Of a stretch of 64,000 bases of DNA, positions 26,463-35,160 are shown one piece after another; the stretch's first letter is position 1; each line of letters begins with the position of its first letter. The stretch is taken from contig CALDGQ010000044.1 in NCBI GenBank assembly GCA_937941765.1, positions 1-64,000 on the forward strand. Direction: 5' to 3'. The translations under genes and the position numbers were made by a program. The notes below the pieces were generated by a model. The model saw only the letters and a list, made by a program, of their open reading frames with translations, ran no database searches and was not told where the DNA came from. The stretch is from an uncultured Saprospiraceae bacterium. Lineage in GTDB: Bacteria; Bacteroidota; Bacteroidia; Chitinophagales; Saprospiraceae.

Positions 26463-26873
26463 ATGAAAGTATGCGGAATTGAACTAAAATCAAATGAAGC
26501 AATCATTGTTGCTTTGGAAGGTCGAATTGAAGACTTTGAAATCCTAAAATTGGACTATACTAAACTGAAATTGCAGGATCCCAAAAGCCAAGATGCGGTC
26601 AAAGATTTTCATGTTGCCATTGCTAATCTTTTTGCAATTCATAATTTTGACAAAATAGCAATCAAGGAAAGAATCATGAAAGGTCGTTTTAAAGGTGGAC
26701 CACTTTCTTTTAAAATGGAAGCATTAATACAGTTGGTAGATGAGCCAGTCCAATTGGTACATAGTGCGACGGTGAAATCTAAAATTAAAAATGTGGATGT
26801 GTCGTTTGATGAGTTGAAGAAGTTTCAGGAAGAGGCTTTTCGGGTGGCTTTGTATTTGTTGAATCAAGAATAA
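26463..26873 (+). CDS. DUF3010 family protein
   Basis: 136 residues, single domain. The opening MKVCGIELKSNEAIIVALEG and the middle segment IAIKERIMKGRFKGGPLSFKMEALIQL match the DUF3010 family, an RNase H-like or RuvX-like fold of unknown function. It is divergent from the DUF6986 gene (110-bp shared upstream region) and is not obviously part of the purine cluster. No catalytic role can be assigned. Confidence 0.65.
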   Translation: MKVCGIELKSNEAIIVALEGRIEDFEILKLDYTKLKLQDPKSQDAVKDFHVAIANLFAIHNFDKIAIKERIMKGRFKGGPLSFKMEALIQLVDEPVQLVHSATVKSKIKNVDVSFDELKKFQEEAFRVALYLLNQE

Positions 26874-27006
26874 ACCGACCTTTGTTATTTGCCAGGTGTA
26901 TTAAAAATAAATGTCCTATTCTATTCAGAATTTCGATTAAATATTAATTTAAAGTAATATCTTATCTCCTGACAATCTATTATTCTATTCACAATTTCTA
27001 AATTTT

Positions 27007-27222
27007 ATGAATAAGTTAACTTTTATCTTCTCGCTTTTAGCGTTTTTGGTTTTAACAAGTTGCGGCTCTGATAGTGGAGAGCAAACTGCTGATTCAGCAC
27101 CCAATGCATTAGTTGAAATTGCTAAAATTGATTCTGTAACTACTGTGTTGCAACAAACAGAAATAGAACTCCAAACAACTGAAAAAGCTTTAGACGCGGC
27201 TCTAAAAGATCTAGATCTTTAA
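27007..27222 (+). CDS. Small lipoprotein with short coiled coil
   Basis: 71 residues. The lipoprotein signal peptide ends in VLTSCGSDS (Cys ~20) and the rest (~35-71) is a single amphipathic helix, QQTEIELQTTEKALDAALKD, with heptad spacing. The next gene starts 28 nt downstream and is also exported, so they are probably co-transcribed. Upstream are two direct repeats of TATTCTATTCASAATTTC (about 26917 and 26981), 65 nt apart, which might be regulatory. The function is unknown. Confidence 0.65.
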   Translation: MNKLTFIFSLLAFLVLTSCGSDSGEQTADSAPNALVEIAKIDSVTTVLQQTEIELQTTEKALDAALKDLDL

Positions 27223-27250
27223 TTAACTACTTTTTAAAAAAAATCACATC

Positions 27251-28063
27251 ATGAAAAATTTAAAGTTTGTATTATCAACTTTTCTGATGATCTGTTTATT
27301 AGCATTCACTTCGGATGTATATGCACAAGGTCAAGGAAAAGGTAAGGGCAAATTGAAAGACAAAATTGAAAAGACTAAAGACAAAATTAAAGGCAAAAAG
27401 AATAAAAAAATCGATGAAGCGGAGGATGCAGTAGAAGCAGAAAAAGAAAAATGGAAAAATGGAAAAGGGAAGAAGGATAAAGCCGAAAAGAATAATGATG
27501 ACGACGACTCTGATAGCGGTGACGACGATGACGATGCAGAAAGAGATGATGATGACGATGATTCAGAAGTGGACGATGATGATGATTCAAAAAAAGGCAA
27601 GGCAGTTGGCAAAGGAAAAGACAAAGCAAATAAAGGAAAGGGAAAGGATAAAGCCAACAAGGGAAAAGGAAAAAGTGAAGCGCATGGTAATGGCAATGGT
27701 AAAGGAAAGAGTGCTGGTGCTGCTGCTGCCGCTGGTAAAGGCAATGCCCACGGAAAAAATAAAGGTGATCTAAAAGGAAAAGAATTTGGTGCCGCCCGTG
27801 CCGCTTCCGCTAAAGCCAAACAAAAAGCTAAGAAGGAAAAAGTGAAAAAAGATATCGAAAGGGGTAATGAAAAATCGAAAGCTGCAAGAGAAAAGATTAA
27901 GAAAGCGAAAACAGAATTGGATAAAGCAAAGAAAGGTAAAACGATGAGTACTGATAAGATCAAGGAAAAAGAAGCGAAAATCCAGAAAGCTGAAAAGCAA
28001 TTGGATGCTTATGAGAAGTCTTTGGAAAAGGGCAAAAGAAAAGTTGGTACTATAAAGGACTGA
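27251..28063 (+). CDS. Exported Lys-rich low-complexity protein with Asp-rich core
   Basis: 270 residues. The signal peptide (MKNLKFVLSTFLMICLLAF...YAQG) is followed by Gly/Lys blocks (GKGKGKLKDK), then ~45 residues dominated by Asp in runs (DDDDD separated by Ser, Gly, Arg), then KGKG/KANKGKG repeats, an Ala-rich linker and a long charged helix (EKIKKAKTELDKAKK...) likely to form a coiled coil. It is not a recognised family. Alternating polycation and polyanion blocks suggest binding of calcium, mineral, DNA or polysaccharide outside the cell. The large antisense ORF across this gene is a composition shadow. Confidence 0.7.
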   Translation: MKNLKFVLSTFLMICLLAFTSDVYAQGQGKGKGKLKDKIEKTKDKIKGKKNKKIDEAEDAVEAEKEKWKNGKGKKDKAEKNNDDDDSDSGDDDDDAERDDDDDDSEVDDDDDSKKGKAVGKGKDKANKGKGKDKANKGKGKSEAHGNGNGKGKSAGAAAAAGKGNAHGKNKGDLKGKEFGAARAASAKAKQKAKKEKVKKDIERGNEKSKAAREKIKKAKTELDKAKKGKTMSTDKIKEKEAKIQKAEKQLDAYEKSLEKGKRKVGTIKD

Positions 28064-28078
28064 TTTTTTATAACATAG

Positions 28079-28119
28079 AAAAGCCGTTGCTTCTTGATTG
28101 GAGTGACGGCTTTTTTTTT
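28079..28119 (+). terminator. Intrinsic terminator
   Basis: AAAAGCCGT (28079-28087) pairs with ACGGCTTTT (28106-28114), followed by a run of T residues, 15 nt after the stop of the Lys-rich protein. It also faces the convergent gene ending at 28146. Confidence 0.85.
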
Positions 28120-28145
28120 AAACATTAAGCTAGCTAATAGTGAAT

Positions 28146-30041
28146 TTATCTTACCAAAGTAACCGTCCCTTGCGCTACCAACTCCGTCCCCAACTCCGTT
28201 TCCCGATATCGAATACTATAAGCATATATACCAGGATTGACAAACTTCCCTTTCAACTTTCCATCCCAAAAAGTATTGTTAGATACTGTACCAAAAACTT
28301 GATTGCCCCAACGATCAAACACAGTAAAGGTGATAATTTCAAAATCATCGCCATAAGGACCAAAAGTATCATTGAAGCCATCATCATTTGGAGAGAAGAC
28401 ATTCGGGATATAGATTTTTGCTTCACATACTAATGGCGTAACAAAGAAAGTTTTGGAAAAATAACAACCATCTTTCGTAGCTACAACCGTATGGTAACTT
28501 GGTTCTGTAATCAAAATTTCGGAGGTCCAAGGTTGATCTTCAAAAATCCAATCATCAAAGTCTTCGGTGTTAAATGTAGGGGTGAAAAACTTGCCGATAC
28601 AGCTGGTGGTCTCCTCTTCAATTTCAATTTCGATATCATGAATGGTCGGGTCATAATAAAAGGATTCAGTCGTACTTCCCATGCATCCAAATGCATCGAC
28701 CACATGATACTGAATATCATACGTGCCTATCTCTGGAAAATTGACGAGCGGACTGGATGTGAAAAATGAATCGCCATTAACGACATATAAATGATCCGCA
28801 ATTGGTGCATCCGTATTGGTTCGATCAAATATACTTACTTCATCTGTGTCACAGGATAAACTATCTACTTCAAAGTCCACTTCTAAAAATGGATTTACTC
28901 TAAATTTTAAATGCAAAGTATCTGGACAATCAAAAATTGAACGGACGATTAAAGTACCAGTATATTCACCACCACTTGGGAAAGTTACTAGTGGTTCCCA
29001 TTCTGTGAAGGTCATGGTCACCTCTTCATTTTCAATCGTCCAAAGTTGTTCTGTAATTATTGAGGTCGGAAATGAATTGTTGGTTAATTGAAATTGATTT
29101 TCTTCACATAATACAATTACTTCTACACCATCGGGTTCTGTGAAATCTGTATTTGCATTGGCTTGTACATTTAAGCAATCTAATACAACAATTTGCAATT
29201 CCAATTTGGAAAGGCCTAAAAGAACGCCATTTCTATATTCTTCAACACAAATAGCCATCGCGTATTGACCTTGTTGGGAAGCGATGATTTCAAGTGCCTG
29301 GCCAGATTCGCTAATATCTATAGTACCAGTCCCACCTAATGGGTTCTCAAAATTATAACCAGCCGCTTCATTAAAAACCAATGGTGGATAGGGTGGTGCA
29401 TGTTGTTGACCTTGTCCCATGAATTCAGGTTGACACAATTTGATTGCCAAGCTATCTCCGTCGGGATCCGAAATCGGTAATTCGTAATTGGTAAATTCGT
29501 TGCTACAAATGGTCAAAGAAGTTGTTGCATCTAATTGAGGAGAAGAATTCAGATTTTGTTGATCGAACGACGTGATGACTTCAAAAATGGTCAGTCCATT
29601 GTCAAGTGGATCTATGATATTGATGTTAGCTGCATTTCGGCAACAAGAGGAATGGACAAAAATATAAGATTCATCGATTATCGGAAAGGTCCGTTCATGT
29701 GAAGCTCGTAGTTGTCTTGTGCATAAGTTGTTAGGTACGGCTAAACAATCGTATTCTAAATTGTCAAGATTGTTTGCATCGTTGATGTCTAAATAAAAAG
29801 CGGTATTAAAACTGTATTGATCTGTGGTCTCATTATGCGTATAAACCAATACTGGAAATCCCTGATTATTAGCTTCTGCACAATCTACTAGATAGGAAAC
29901 GGTCAGCTCAATTGTAAAGGTATTGGCGTCACTACTGATTGCGGTATAGCTGACGTTGGCGCCTACCACATGTTCTGCATGTAGATTATTGAATTGAATT
30001 AGAATAGTTGCTAGAATAAAAAGCTTTCTCACAATGTTCAT
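28146..30041 (-). CDS. Secreted multidomain protein with T9SS type B sorting domain
   Basis: 631 residues from ATG 30041, which gives a signal peptide MNIVRKLFILATILIQFNNLHA; the frame upstream to 30149 has no signal and is not used. The mature protein begins EHVVGANVSYTAI, a common opening of Bacteroidota 'gliding motility-associated' proteins, and has Cys pairs in the first 300 residues (VHSSCCRN, NNLCTRQ). It continues with PKD/Ig-like domains and a C-terminal sorting domain (IPNVFSPNDDGFNDTFGPYG to QGTVTLVR). It should be exported by the T9SS and attached to the surface. It interrupts the purine cluster but has no evident link to it. Confidence 0.85.
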   Translation of the reverse strand: MNIVRKLFILATILIQFNNLHAEHVVGANVSYTAISSDANTFTIELTVSYLVDCAEANNQGFPVLVYTHNETTDQYSFNTAFYLDINDANNLDNLEYDCLAVPNNLCTRQLRASHERTFPIIDESYIFVHSSCCRNAANINIIDPLDNGLTIFEVITSFDQQNLNSSPQLDATTSLTICSNEFTNYELPISDPDGDSLAIKLCQPEFMGQGQQHAPPYPPLVFNEAAGYNFENPLGGTGTIDISESGQALEIIASQQGQYAMAICVEEYRNGVLLGLSKLELQIVVLDCLNVQANANTDFTEPDGVEVIVLCEENQFQLTNNSFPTSIITEQLWTIENEEVTMTFTEWEPLVTFPSGGEYTGTLIVRSIFDCPDTLHLKFRVNPFLEVDFEVDSLSCDTDEVSIFDRTNTDAPIADHLYVVNGDSFFTSSPLVNFPEIGTYDIQYHVVDAFGCMGSTTESFYYDPTIHDIEIEIEEETTSCIGKFFTPTFNTEDFDDWIFEDQPWTSEILITEPSYHTVVATKDGCYFSKTFFVTPLVCEAKIYIPNVFSPNDDGFNDTFGPYGDDFEIITFTVFDRWGNQVFGTVSNNTFWDGKLKGKFVNPGIYAYSIRYRETELGTELVAQGTVTLVR

Positions 30042-30232
30042 GGGCGAAGTAATAGGCTCAAGAAATAATGGGTTGTTTTCAAATATAACAATAATTTTGC
30101 AATGTGGAATTGCGAATACTGTTAATTTGTCTAATAAGTTACAGATCAAAAGTTAAGTGCATACCTCCTAAATGGTTTACTAAAATTAATTTTTTCTTAG
30201 TAAACAGTTCAATAAGTTGTAGATTTCAATTC

Positions 30233-31102
30233 TTAACTACCTCGATATGTACTATACCCAAAAGGATTTATCAACAAAGGAACATGATAATGGGTTTGAT
30301 CAAAAGTAGTGAAATGGATATCTACTTGAGGATAAAAACCAGTAACTCCATTTTTTTCAAAATAATCACCAGTATTAAAATGCATCAAATAATTGCCAGC
30401 CGGTAATTCCACCCCAGCTGGAAGTAGGTTGGCGATTCGACCATCTGCGTTGGTGACACCAGAAGCGATGGTGATCCATTGGCCGTCTTTTTCTTTTTTA
30501 AGTTGGATGCGGATATCTTTTCCAGGTTTTCCCAAAGAAGTATCGAGGACATGCGTTGTGACTTGACTGACTGCATTCCATTTATCATCATTCAATTGCA
30601 CCATTTTCTGAAGTCGCAATAAGGTAATCTTGAATTGTTCGCCCATTGCCAAACCAATCTCTTCTTCTTTCGAATTATTGATTCTTCCTTTCAGTAATTC
30701 TAACATTTCTTCTGCAGACTTACCGGTTGCACAGACAATGAAGATAAAACCGAATTTTTGGAAATAAGCTTCATTTAATTCTGACAACTCTTGTATAGTC
30801 CGTGCTTGTGCGTTTTTGACACCTGATTGTTCATTGCCTGCCCAATCACTAGTGCTAGCAAATTTTTCTTTCAAACTTTTGACATCACCGATTTTTGGAT
30901 GATGGGTAAATGCTTCTAGGTAATCTGAATCATCATTGATGTTGTACCAAATCGTACGTGCATGATCGAATAAATTATCTTCATTTGTAAATGGGAAATA
31001 ACCCATCATTTGTTTTACCCATCTTGTTGAACCACAGCATTTGAATAATTCTGCAGATGCTGTTTCGGTGTCTTGTTGGTTGAAATCTTTTAGTGATTGC
31101 AT
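30233..31102 (-). CDS. Fused OHCU decarboxylase / 5-hydroxyisourate hydrolase
   Basis: 289 residues from ATG 31102 (MQSLKDFNQQD). The in-frame extension to 31240 is repeat DNA and is rejected. Residues ~1-160 are an OHCU decarboxylase (UraD) with the hallmark FTHHPKIGD (catalytic His) and DWAGNEQSG. Residues ~175-289 are a transthyretin-like HIU hydrolase (UraH) with HVLDTSLGKPG, NADGR and the C-terminal signature STYRGS. The fusion performs the two steps after urate oxidation, from 5-hydroxyisourate to OHCU to S-allantoin. The same domain order occurs in the plant TTL protein. It follows puuD on the same strand, with an inverted-repeat element in the 247-bp gap. Confidence 0.92.
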   Translation of the reverse strand: MQSLKDFNQQDTETASAELFKCCGSTRWVKQMMGYFPFTNEDNLFDHARTIWYNINDDSDYLEAFTHHPKIGDVKSLKEKFASTSDWAGNEQSGVKNAQARTIQELSELNEAYFQKFGFIFIVCATGKSAEEMLELLKGRINNSKEEEIGLAMGEQFKITLLRLQKMVQLNDDKWNAVSQVTTHVLDTSLGKPGKDIRIQLKKEKDGQWITIASGVTNADGRIANLLPAGVELPAGNYLMHFNTGDYFEKNGVTGFYPQVDIHFTTFDQTHYHVPLLINPFGYSTYRGS

Positions 31103-31147
31103 GTTTCGGTTGTTGTAAGTGTTTTGTTTTTTTATCTTGTTTCGTGT

Positions 31148-31332
31148 TAACCCATCCCTGTACCAGCAAGCTGGACGTCCCTTCCCTGTAAACAAGGAAG
31201 GGGAGCGGCGTGCTCTTGTTTCGTGTTCATACGTGCTCATTGCGTGCTCCTCCGCGTCTGCCTCGCGTGCGCATCCTTTCCTTTTTTAAAGGGAAAGGAA
31301 GAATATTTGGCACAAATATTCAGGATTGGGTT
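31148..31332. repeat. Short inverted-repeat element, DUF559-less relative of the 24.3-24.9 kb element
   Basis: The left end (31148-31205) has CCCATCCCTGTA, the hairpin CCAGC-aa-GCTGG (31163-31174), ACGTCCCTTCCC and the second hairpin ending AAGGAAGGGGAG. The right end (31276-31332) is a diverged inverted copy: CTTTCC...GGAAAGG, then a different 9-bp stem GAATATTTG-gca-CAAATATTC (31301-31321), then AGGATTGGGTT. The ~70-bp interior is rich in CGTGCTC words and holds no gene. It lies between puuD and the uraD-uraH fusion and may affect their co-transcription. Confidence 0.7.
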
Positions 31333-31349
31333 CTACGTCCCCCAAGCGG

Positions 31350-32771
31350 CTACTCCTCAATATTAGCCCCTTGCTCAATCCAGCAACGCAACTTCTCCCG
31401 CTCCTCTGGCAACATACCAGTAGAATTATTTTGCGGCATTGTCTTAGTAATCACTGCACGTTGCATTATTTTGTCTGCCATTTTTTTAATTTGTTGGGGT
31501 GTATCATACATTACTCCGTTTGGCGCTTTCGTATTTATCTTGTCAGTAGGAGCCGAAGAGTGACACGTCACACAACGCTCTTGCATGATACTATATACTT
31601 CTGTAATCGTTACTTCATCTTTACATTCACCTGGTTTTGGTGGAGCAGAAACAAAAATAATACTTACTAACATTAATACAGATATTGGAAATACCCATAC
31701 TGATAGTTGTCTCTTTTCTCTTAAATTTAACCAGTGTTTTAAAGTCGCACTAGCAACAGAAAGTGCCAATAATATAGCCCACGGATATTCATGTCCAAAA
31801 GTAATCGGAAAGTGATTACTAATCATGACAAACAATACAGGTAATGTAAAATAGTTGTTATGAAAAGAACGCATACTTGCAAATTGACCCAACCAAGGAT
31901 CTAAGTAGGTTCCATCTTTTGCTGCTTTTACCAATGCTTTTTGTGCTGGAATAATCGCAAAGAATACATTTCCTGCCATCATCGTTCCCATCAATGCGCC
32001 AAAATGAATATACGCAGCTCTTGCGCTGAAGACTTGACAATAAAAGTAAGCGAATGCAGAAAGAATTGCGAATAACACAACACCAAACCAAACTGGTTTT
32101 TTCAAAAGAGGTGTTCTAGATAAGCCATCATAAATTCCATATCCAACAATTAAGGATCCTACACCAATTGTTATGCCCATCCAAGCTGGGATATCTAAAA
32201 TATTAGGATCTACCAACATCGCTTCTGCATTGAAATAGTAGACAACACAAAGTAAAGCAAATCCAGTTATCCAAGTAAAGTAAGCTTCATATTTGAACCA
32301 ATGGAGTCCTTTAGGCATCACTTTCGGTGCCACTTGATATTTTTCTACAAACCAAAATCCACCTCCGTGTACCATCCATAAATCTCCTTTCAATTCTGGT
32401 TTCTCTTTATTGGCATGAAGACTATTTTCCATGAATACGAAAAGAAAAGAAGTTCCAATCCATGCAATTCCAAAAGTGATATGCATCCATCTTACTATCA
32501 AATTTGACCAGGATTGAAAGTGTCCTGCATACATGGTGTCTTTGACTAGTAAGTAAGTAATGAGCGCGAGTAATAGAAAACAAACAACGATACCAGTGTA
32601 TAAGAAGTTTTTAGAATCGACTAATTTCTCAGCAACGTCTTCATCTTGTTTAGTATCTTGATCTTCAGCTGTTTGGATGGCTTCTATGTGATTGGCATCA
32701 TGGGTAAGTTTGGTGAATAGAATCAACAATCCCAGTACAGTAAGTCCAATAAGTATTAGTATGATTTGCAT
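31350..32771 (-). CDS. puuD: Membrane-bound urate oxidase with C-terminal cytochrome c domain
   Basis: 473 residues. The N-terminal two thirds hold about eight to nine membrane segments and match the urate oxidase N-terminal (DUF989) domain: IVRWMHITFGIAWIGTSFLF, HGGGFWFVEKYQ, GYGIYDGLSRTPL and MRSFHNNYFTLPVLF. A C-terminal domain of ~95 residues has one heme c site, CVTCH. This is the PuuD type of urate oxidase, which passes electrons to the respiratory chain through its cytochrome instead of making hydrogen peroxide. The product, 5-hydroxyisourate, is the substrate of the fused enzyme encoded next. Confidence 0.92.
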   Translation of the reverse strand: MQIILILIGLTVLGLLILFTKLTHDANHIEAIQTAEDQDTKQDEDVAEKLVDSKNFLYTGIVVCFLLLALITYLLVKDTMYAGHFQSWSNLIVRWMHITFGIAWIGTSFLFVFMENSLHANKEKPELKGDLWMVHGGGFWFVEKYQVAPKVMPKGLHWFKYEAYFTWITGFALLCVVYYFNAEAMLVDPNILDIPAWMGITIGVGSLIVGYGIYDGLSRTPLLKKPVWFGVVLFAILSAFAYFYCQVFSARAAYIHFGALMGTMMAGNVFFAIIPAQKALVKAAKDGTYLDPWLGQFASMRSFHNNYFTLPVLFVMISNHFPITFGHEYPWAILLALSVASATLKHWLNLREKRQLSVWVFPISVLMLVSIIFVSAPPKPGECKDEVTITEVYSIMQERCVTCHSSAPTDKINTKAPNGVMYDTPQQIKKMADKIMQRAVITKTMPQNNSTGMLPEEREKLRCWIEQGANIEE

Positions 32772-32813
32772 TATATTAATTTAATCACTTTTCAACAATC
32801 CCTTCTTTCACGA

Positions 32814-33842
32814 TTATCCAACAATATTTCCAAAAACCCTAAGCCGGCTAATTCCTCCATCTGGAAAAATATTTAAACGAACATGTGATATTTTATCGTT
32901 TTGCTTTATTTCTTTTTCATAATGGTGTTCATGGTCCGCTTGTAGTTTTTGACTTTCTAAAATTGTTTGCCAATTGACAGCATCCATTTGGACCGCATCA
33001 TCACTGTCAGAAAAACATCCTTCGATTGAACAAGTGTCCGGATAGTTGCCTTTAAAATGACAAGTATCTACTAATAATTTTTGGATCCTTCCAGGATGTG
33101 CCAATTTTAGAATCACCCAATCTCGATTATTAGGCGTTCGATTTCTTTTGGTCTCCCAACCATCACCCATATTGACACCGCGATTTGGCATAATTAAATT
33201 GGACATATCACTGAAGAACATATCGTTACATTGGATCGCTTTCCCACCGTTGATTGCAGCTGCTAAATCAATGATTTCATCTTTTGGAATAGCCGTAAAA
33301 TCTTTTTCTACATCACCATATACTTTCAATCTTGCAACACCACCATCTGGGTAAATATGTAATTTCAAATGTGTATAAACATTGTTATTTTGAGCTTCAT
33401 AAAAGTGTTGGCTACCTGGATTTAAAGGAGATTTTTTCAATACTTCTTTCCAACCAAGACTTAAATTTGCCCAATCTTCAGGAATTTCACTGGCTTTCAA
33501 ACTGATCCCTTCAATCATTGCATGTGGCGGATGATTTCCTAAAAAGAAATTGGTGTCCACGTCAAATCCCGTAATTCTTCCTGGTGTTGCCAATTGGATA
33601 ATCGCCCAATCATGTCCAGGTGTACGTTTTCTGCGAGACTCCCAGCCGTCCATCCATTTGCCTCGTTCGGTATATTTGTCATCAATGAAAATACCTCTTC
33701 CCGGTTTGATGAGATTTTCTTTTTCGGCAAAAAAATCATCCGTTGCATAAAGCACTTTACCGCCTAATCTTTCAGCAGCAAGGTCTGTCATTTTGGTGAA
33801 TGCAGGTGCATTTATATCGTTTTCGCTTCTCTTAGTAGCCAT
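32814..33842 (-). CDS. alc: Allantoicase
   Basis: 342 residues made of two homologous halves (~1-165 and ~185-342), the known allantoicase duplication. Each half has LAAERLGGK/LAAAINGGK, an F(A/S)(E/D)xxNLIxPxRG motif, a DGWE(S/T)(K/R)R segment and W(A/V)I(I/L)(Q/K)LAxPGRI; the C-terminal half ends LRVFGNIVG. The enzyme hydrolyses allantoate to ureidoglycolate and urea. The start overlaps the end of the allantoinase gene by 31 nt, so translation is probably coupled. An alternative start at Met18 would remove the overlap. Confidence 0.92.
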   Translation of the reverse strand: MATKRSENDINAPAFTKMTDLAAERLGGKVLYATDDFFAEKENLIKPGRGIFIDDKYTERGKWMDGWESRRKRTPGHDWAIIQLATPGRITGFDVDTNFFLGNHPPHAMIEGISLKASEIPEDWANLSLGWKEVLKKSPLNPGSQHFYEAQNNNVYTHLKLHIYPDGGVARLKVYGDVEKDFTAIPKDEIIDLAAAINGGKAIQCNDMFFSDMSNLIMPNRGVNMGDGWETKRNRTPNNRDWVILKLAHPGRIQKLLVDTCHFKGNYPDTCSIEGCFSDSDDAVQMDAVNWQTILESQKLQADHEHHYEKEIKQNDKISHVRLNIFPDGGISRLRVFGNIVG

Positions 33843-35158
33843 TGTCCAGCGTTTTTATTGGTGAATTTATTTTGTTCAAATACAGGGACTCCATTGACAT
33901 ATGTCGCAGTGACTTTGCCAAATAACTGTTCCCCAATATAAGGACTTATTTTATGTCTAAATTGTAAGTTATCTTTTTTTACTTCGAATTTTTCTTCAGG
34001 TGACCATACTGTTACATCTGCATCATAACCGAGTGCAATTTTACCTTTTCGATGATCTATTCTTAAAAATTTAGCAGTGTTGATGGTCAGTTTCGGAATG
34101 AATTTTTCCAAACTCATATCTTGTTTTAAAGCAGTCCAACAAGCAGGTAATAAAAATTGTAAACCTGCAATTCCACCCCAAGCTTTTTTGATGTTACCTG
34201 ATTCTATTTCTTTCAAATTAGGTGGAGCAGGGGAGTGATCTGTTGATAAGAAATCAATGACACCACTTTTGATAGCCGCTTTTAATTTTCGATTATTTTC
34301 TTTTTCACGGATAGGAGGACAACACTTAAATAAGGTATTTGCATTTGGAATATTTTCTGCATCAAAGTAGATGTAATGCGTACAAGTTTCTACAGTCAAT
34401 GGCAATCCTTCTTTTTTTGCATCGATAATTTTTTCCAATCCTTCCGCTGCTGATAAATGTACAATGTGCAATGGCACTTGACACGTTCTACAACATTCAA
34501 TCATCCATTCAATGGCTTGTACTTCACAAGATTGTGGTCGACTATTTAAGAAGGAGTTGTAATTGGTTGGATCATTATTTTGAGCATCGTTGTCGAGCAA
34601 TTCAGCTAATTCACAATGAACTAAAAATGGAATATCATTGGCAGCTAAAATAGGAAGTGCAATATCCAGATCTTCTTTTTTGACTTCTGGAAAATCATCT
34701 ATTCCAGAATGAATCAGAAATGATTTTACACCCAAAATTCCTTCTGCAATCAATGCTTTCATTTCATTGGCATTCCCTTGAATCAGACCACCATAAAATC
34801 CAACATTGACATTTAATTTTCCTTCGGATGCATTTTTCTTTTCTAAGAATGCAGGAACATTTGTGGTTACGGGACTAGAATTTAATGGCATATCTACCAC
34901 CGTTGTAATCCCACCTGCCGCTGCTGCTTTTGTTGCGGTTTCAAAACCTTCCCAATCCGTTCTCCCAGGCTCATTGATGTGCACATGTGGGTCGATGACT
35001 CCTGGCATAACAATTTGATCACTATAATTAATGGCATCACTTCTTTTTTCGGCAAGATAAATCTCCGTGATTTTTCCGTCCGTCATTTCAATAGAAGCCG
35101 GTTGAAGTCGATCTCCTAACCAAACTAAGTTGCTATATATGGTGATGCGATTATTCAT
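33812..35158 (-). CDS. allB: Allantoinase
   Basis: 448 residues of the amidohydrolase/dihydroorotase family. It has the metal site DPHVHINEPGRTDWEGF, a carboxylated-lysine region (ILGVKSFLIHSGIDDFP), HCELAEL, HIVHLSAAEG, THYIYF and the catalytic STDHSPAP. The VHINEPGRTDWEGFETAT pattern is specific for allantoinase rather than dihydroorotase. It opens the allantoin ring to allantoate, the substrate of the overlapping allantoicase gene. It begins 2 nt after the xdhB stop codon, so the order xdhA-xdhB-allB-alc-puuD is one tight operon. Confidence 0.92.
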   Translation of the reverse strand: MNNRITIYSNLVWLGDRLQPASIEMTDGKITEIYLAEKRSDAINYSDQIVMPGVIDPHVHINEPGRTDWEGFETATKAAAAGGITTVVDMPLNSSPVTTNVPAFLEKKNASEGKLNVNVGFYGGLIQGNANEMKALIAEGILGVKSFLIHSGIDDFPEVKKEDLDIALPILAANDIPFLVHCELAELLDNDAQNNDPTNYNSFLNSRPQSCEVQAIEWMIECCRTCQVPLHIVHLSAAEGLEKIIDAKKEGLPLTVETCTHYIYFDAENIPNANTLFKCCPPIREKENNRKLKAAIKSGVIDFLSTDHSPAPPNLKEIESGNIKKAWGGIAGLQFLLPACWTALKQDMSLEKFIPKLTINTAKFLRIDHRKGKIALGYDADVTVWSPEEKFEVKKDNLQFRHKISPYIGEQLFGKVTATYVNGVPVFEQNKFTNKNAGQWLLREAKTI

Positions 35159-35160
35159 TG

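Noticed and set aside
27331-27963. 210-residue antisense ORF rich in Phe, Ser and Leu
   Set aside because: Antisense shadow of the Lys/Asp-rich gene; Lys codons read as Phe and Asp codons as Ser, which explains its composition. A signal peptide and a terminator support the plus strand.
31103-31240. N-terminal extension of the OHCU decarboxylase fusion
   Set aside because: The extension is the translated left end of an inverted-repeat element (RRSPSLFTGKGRP), not part of the enzyme.
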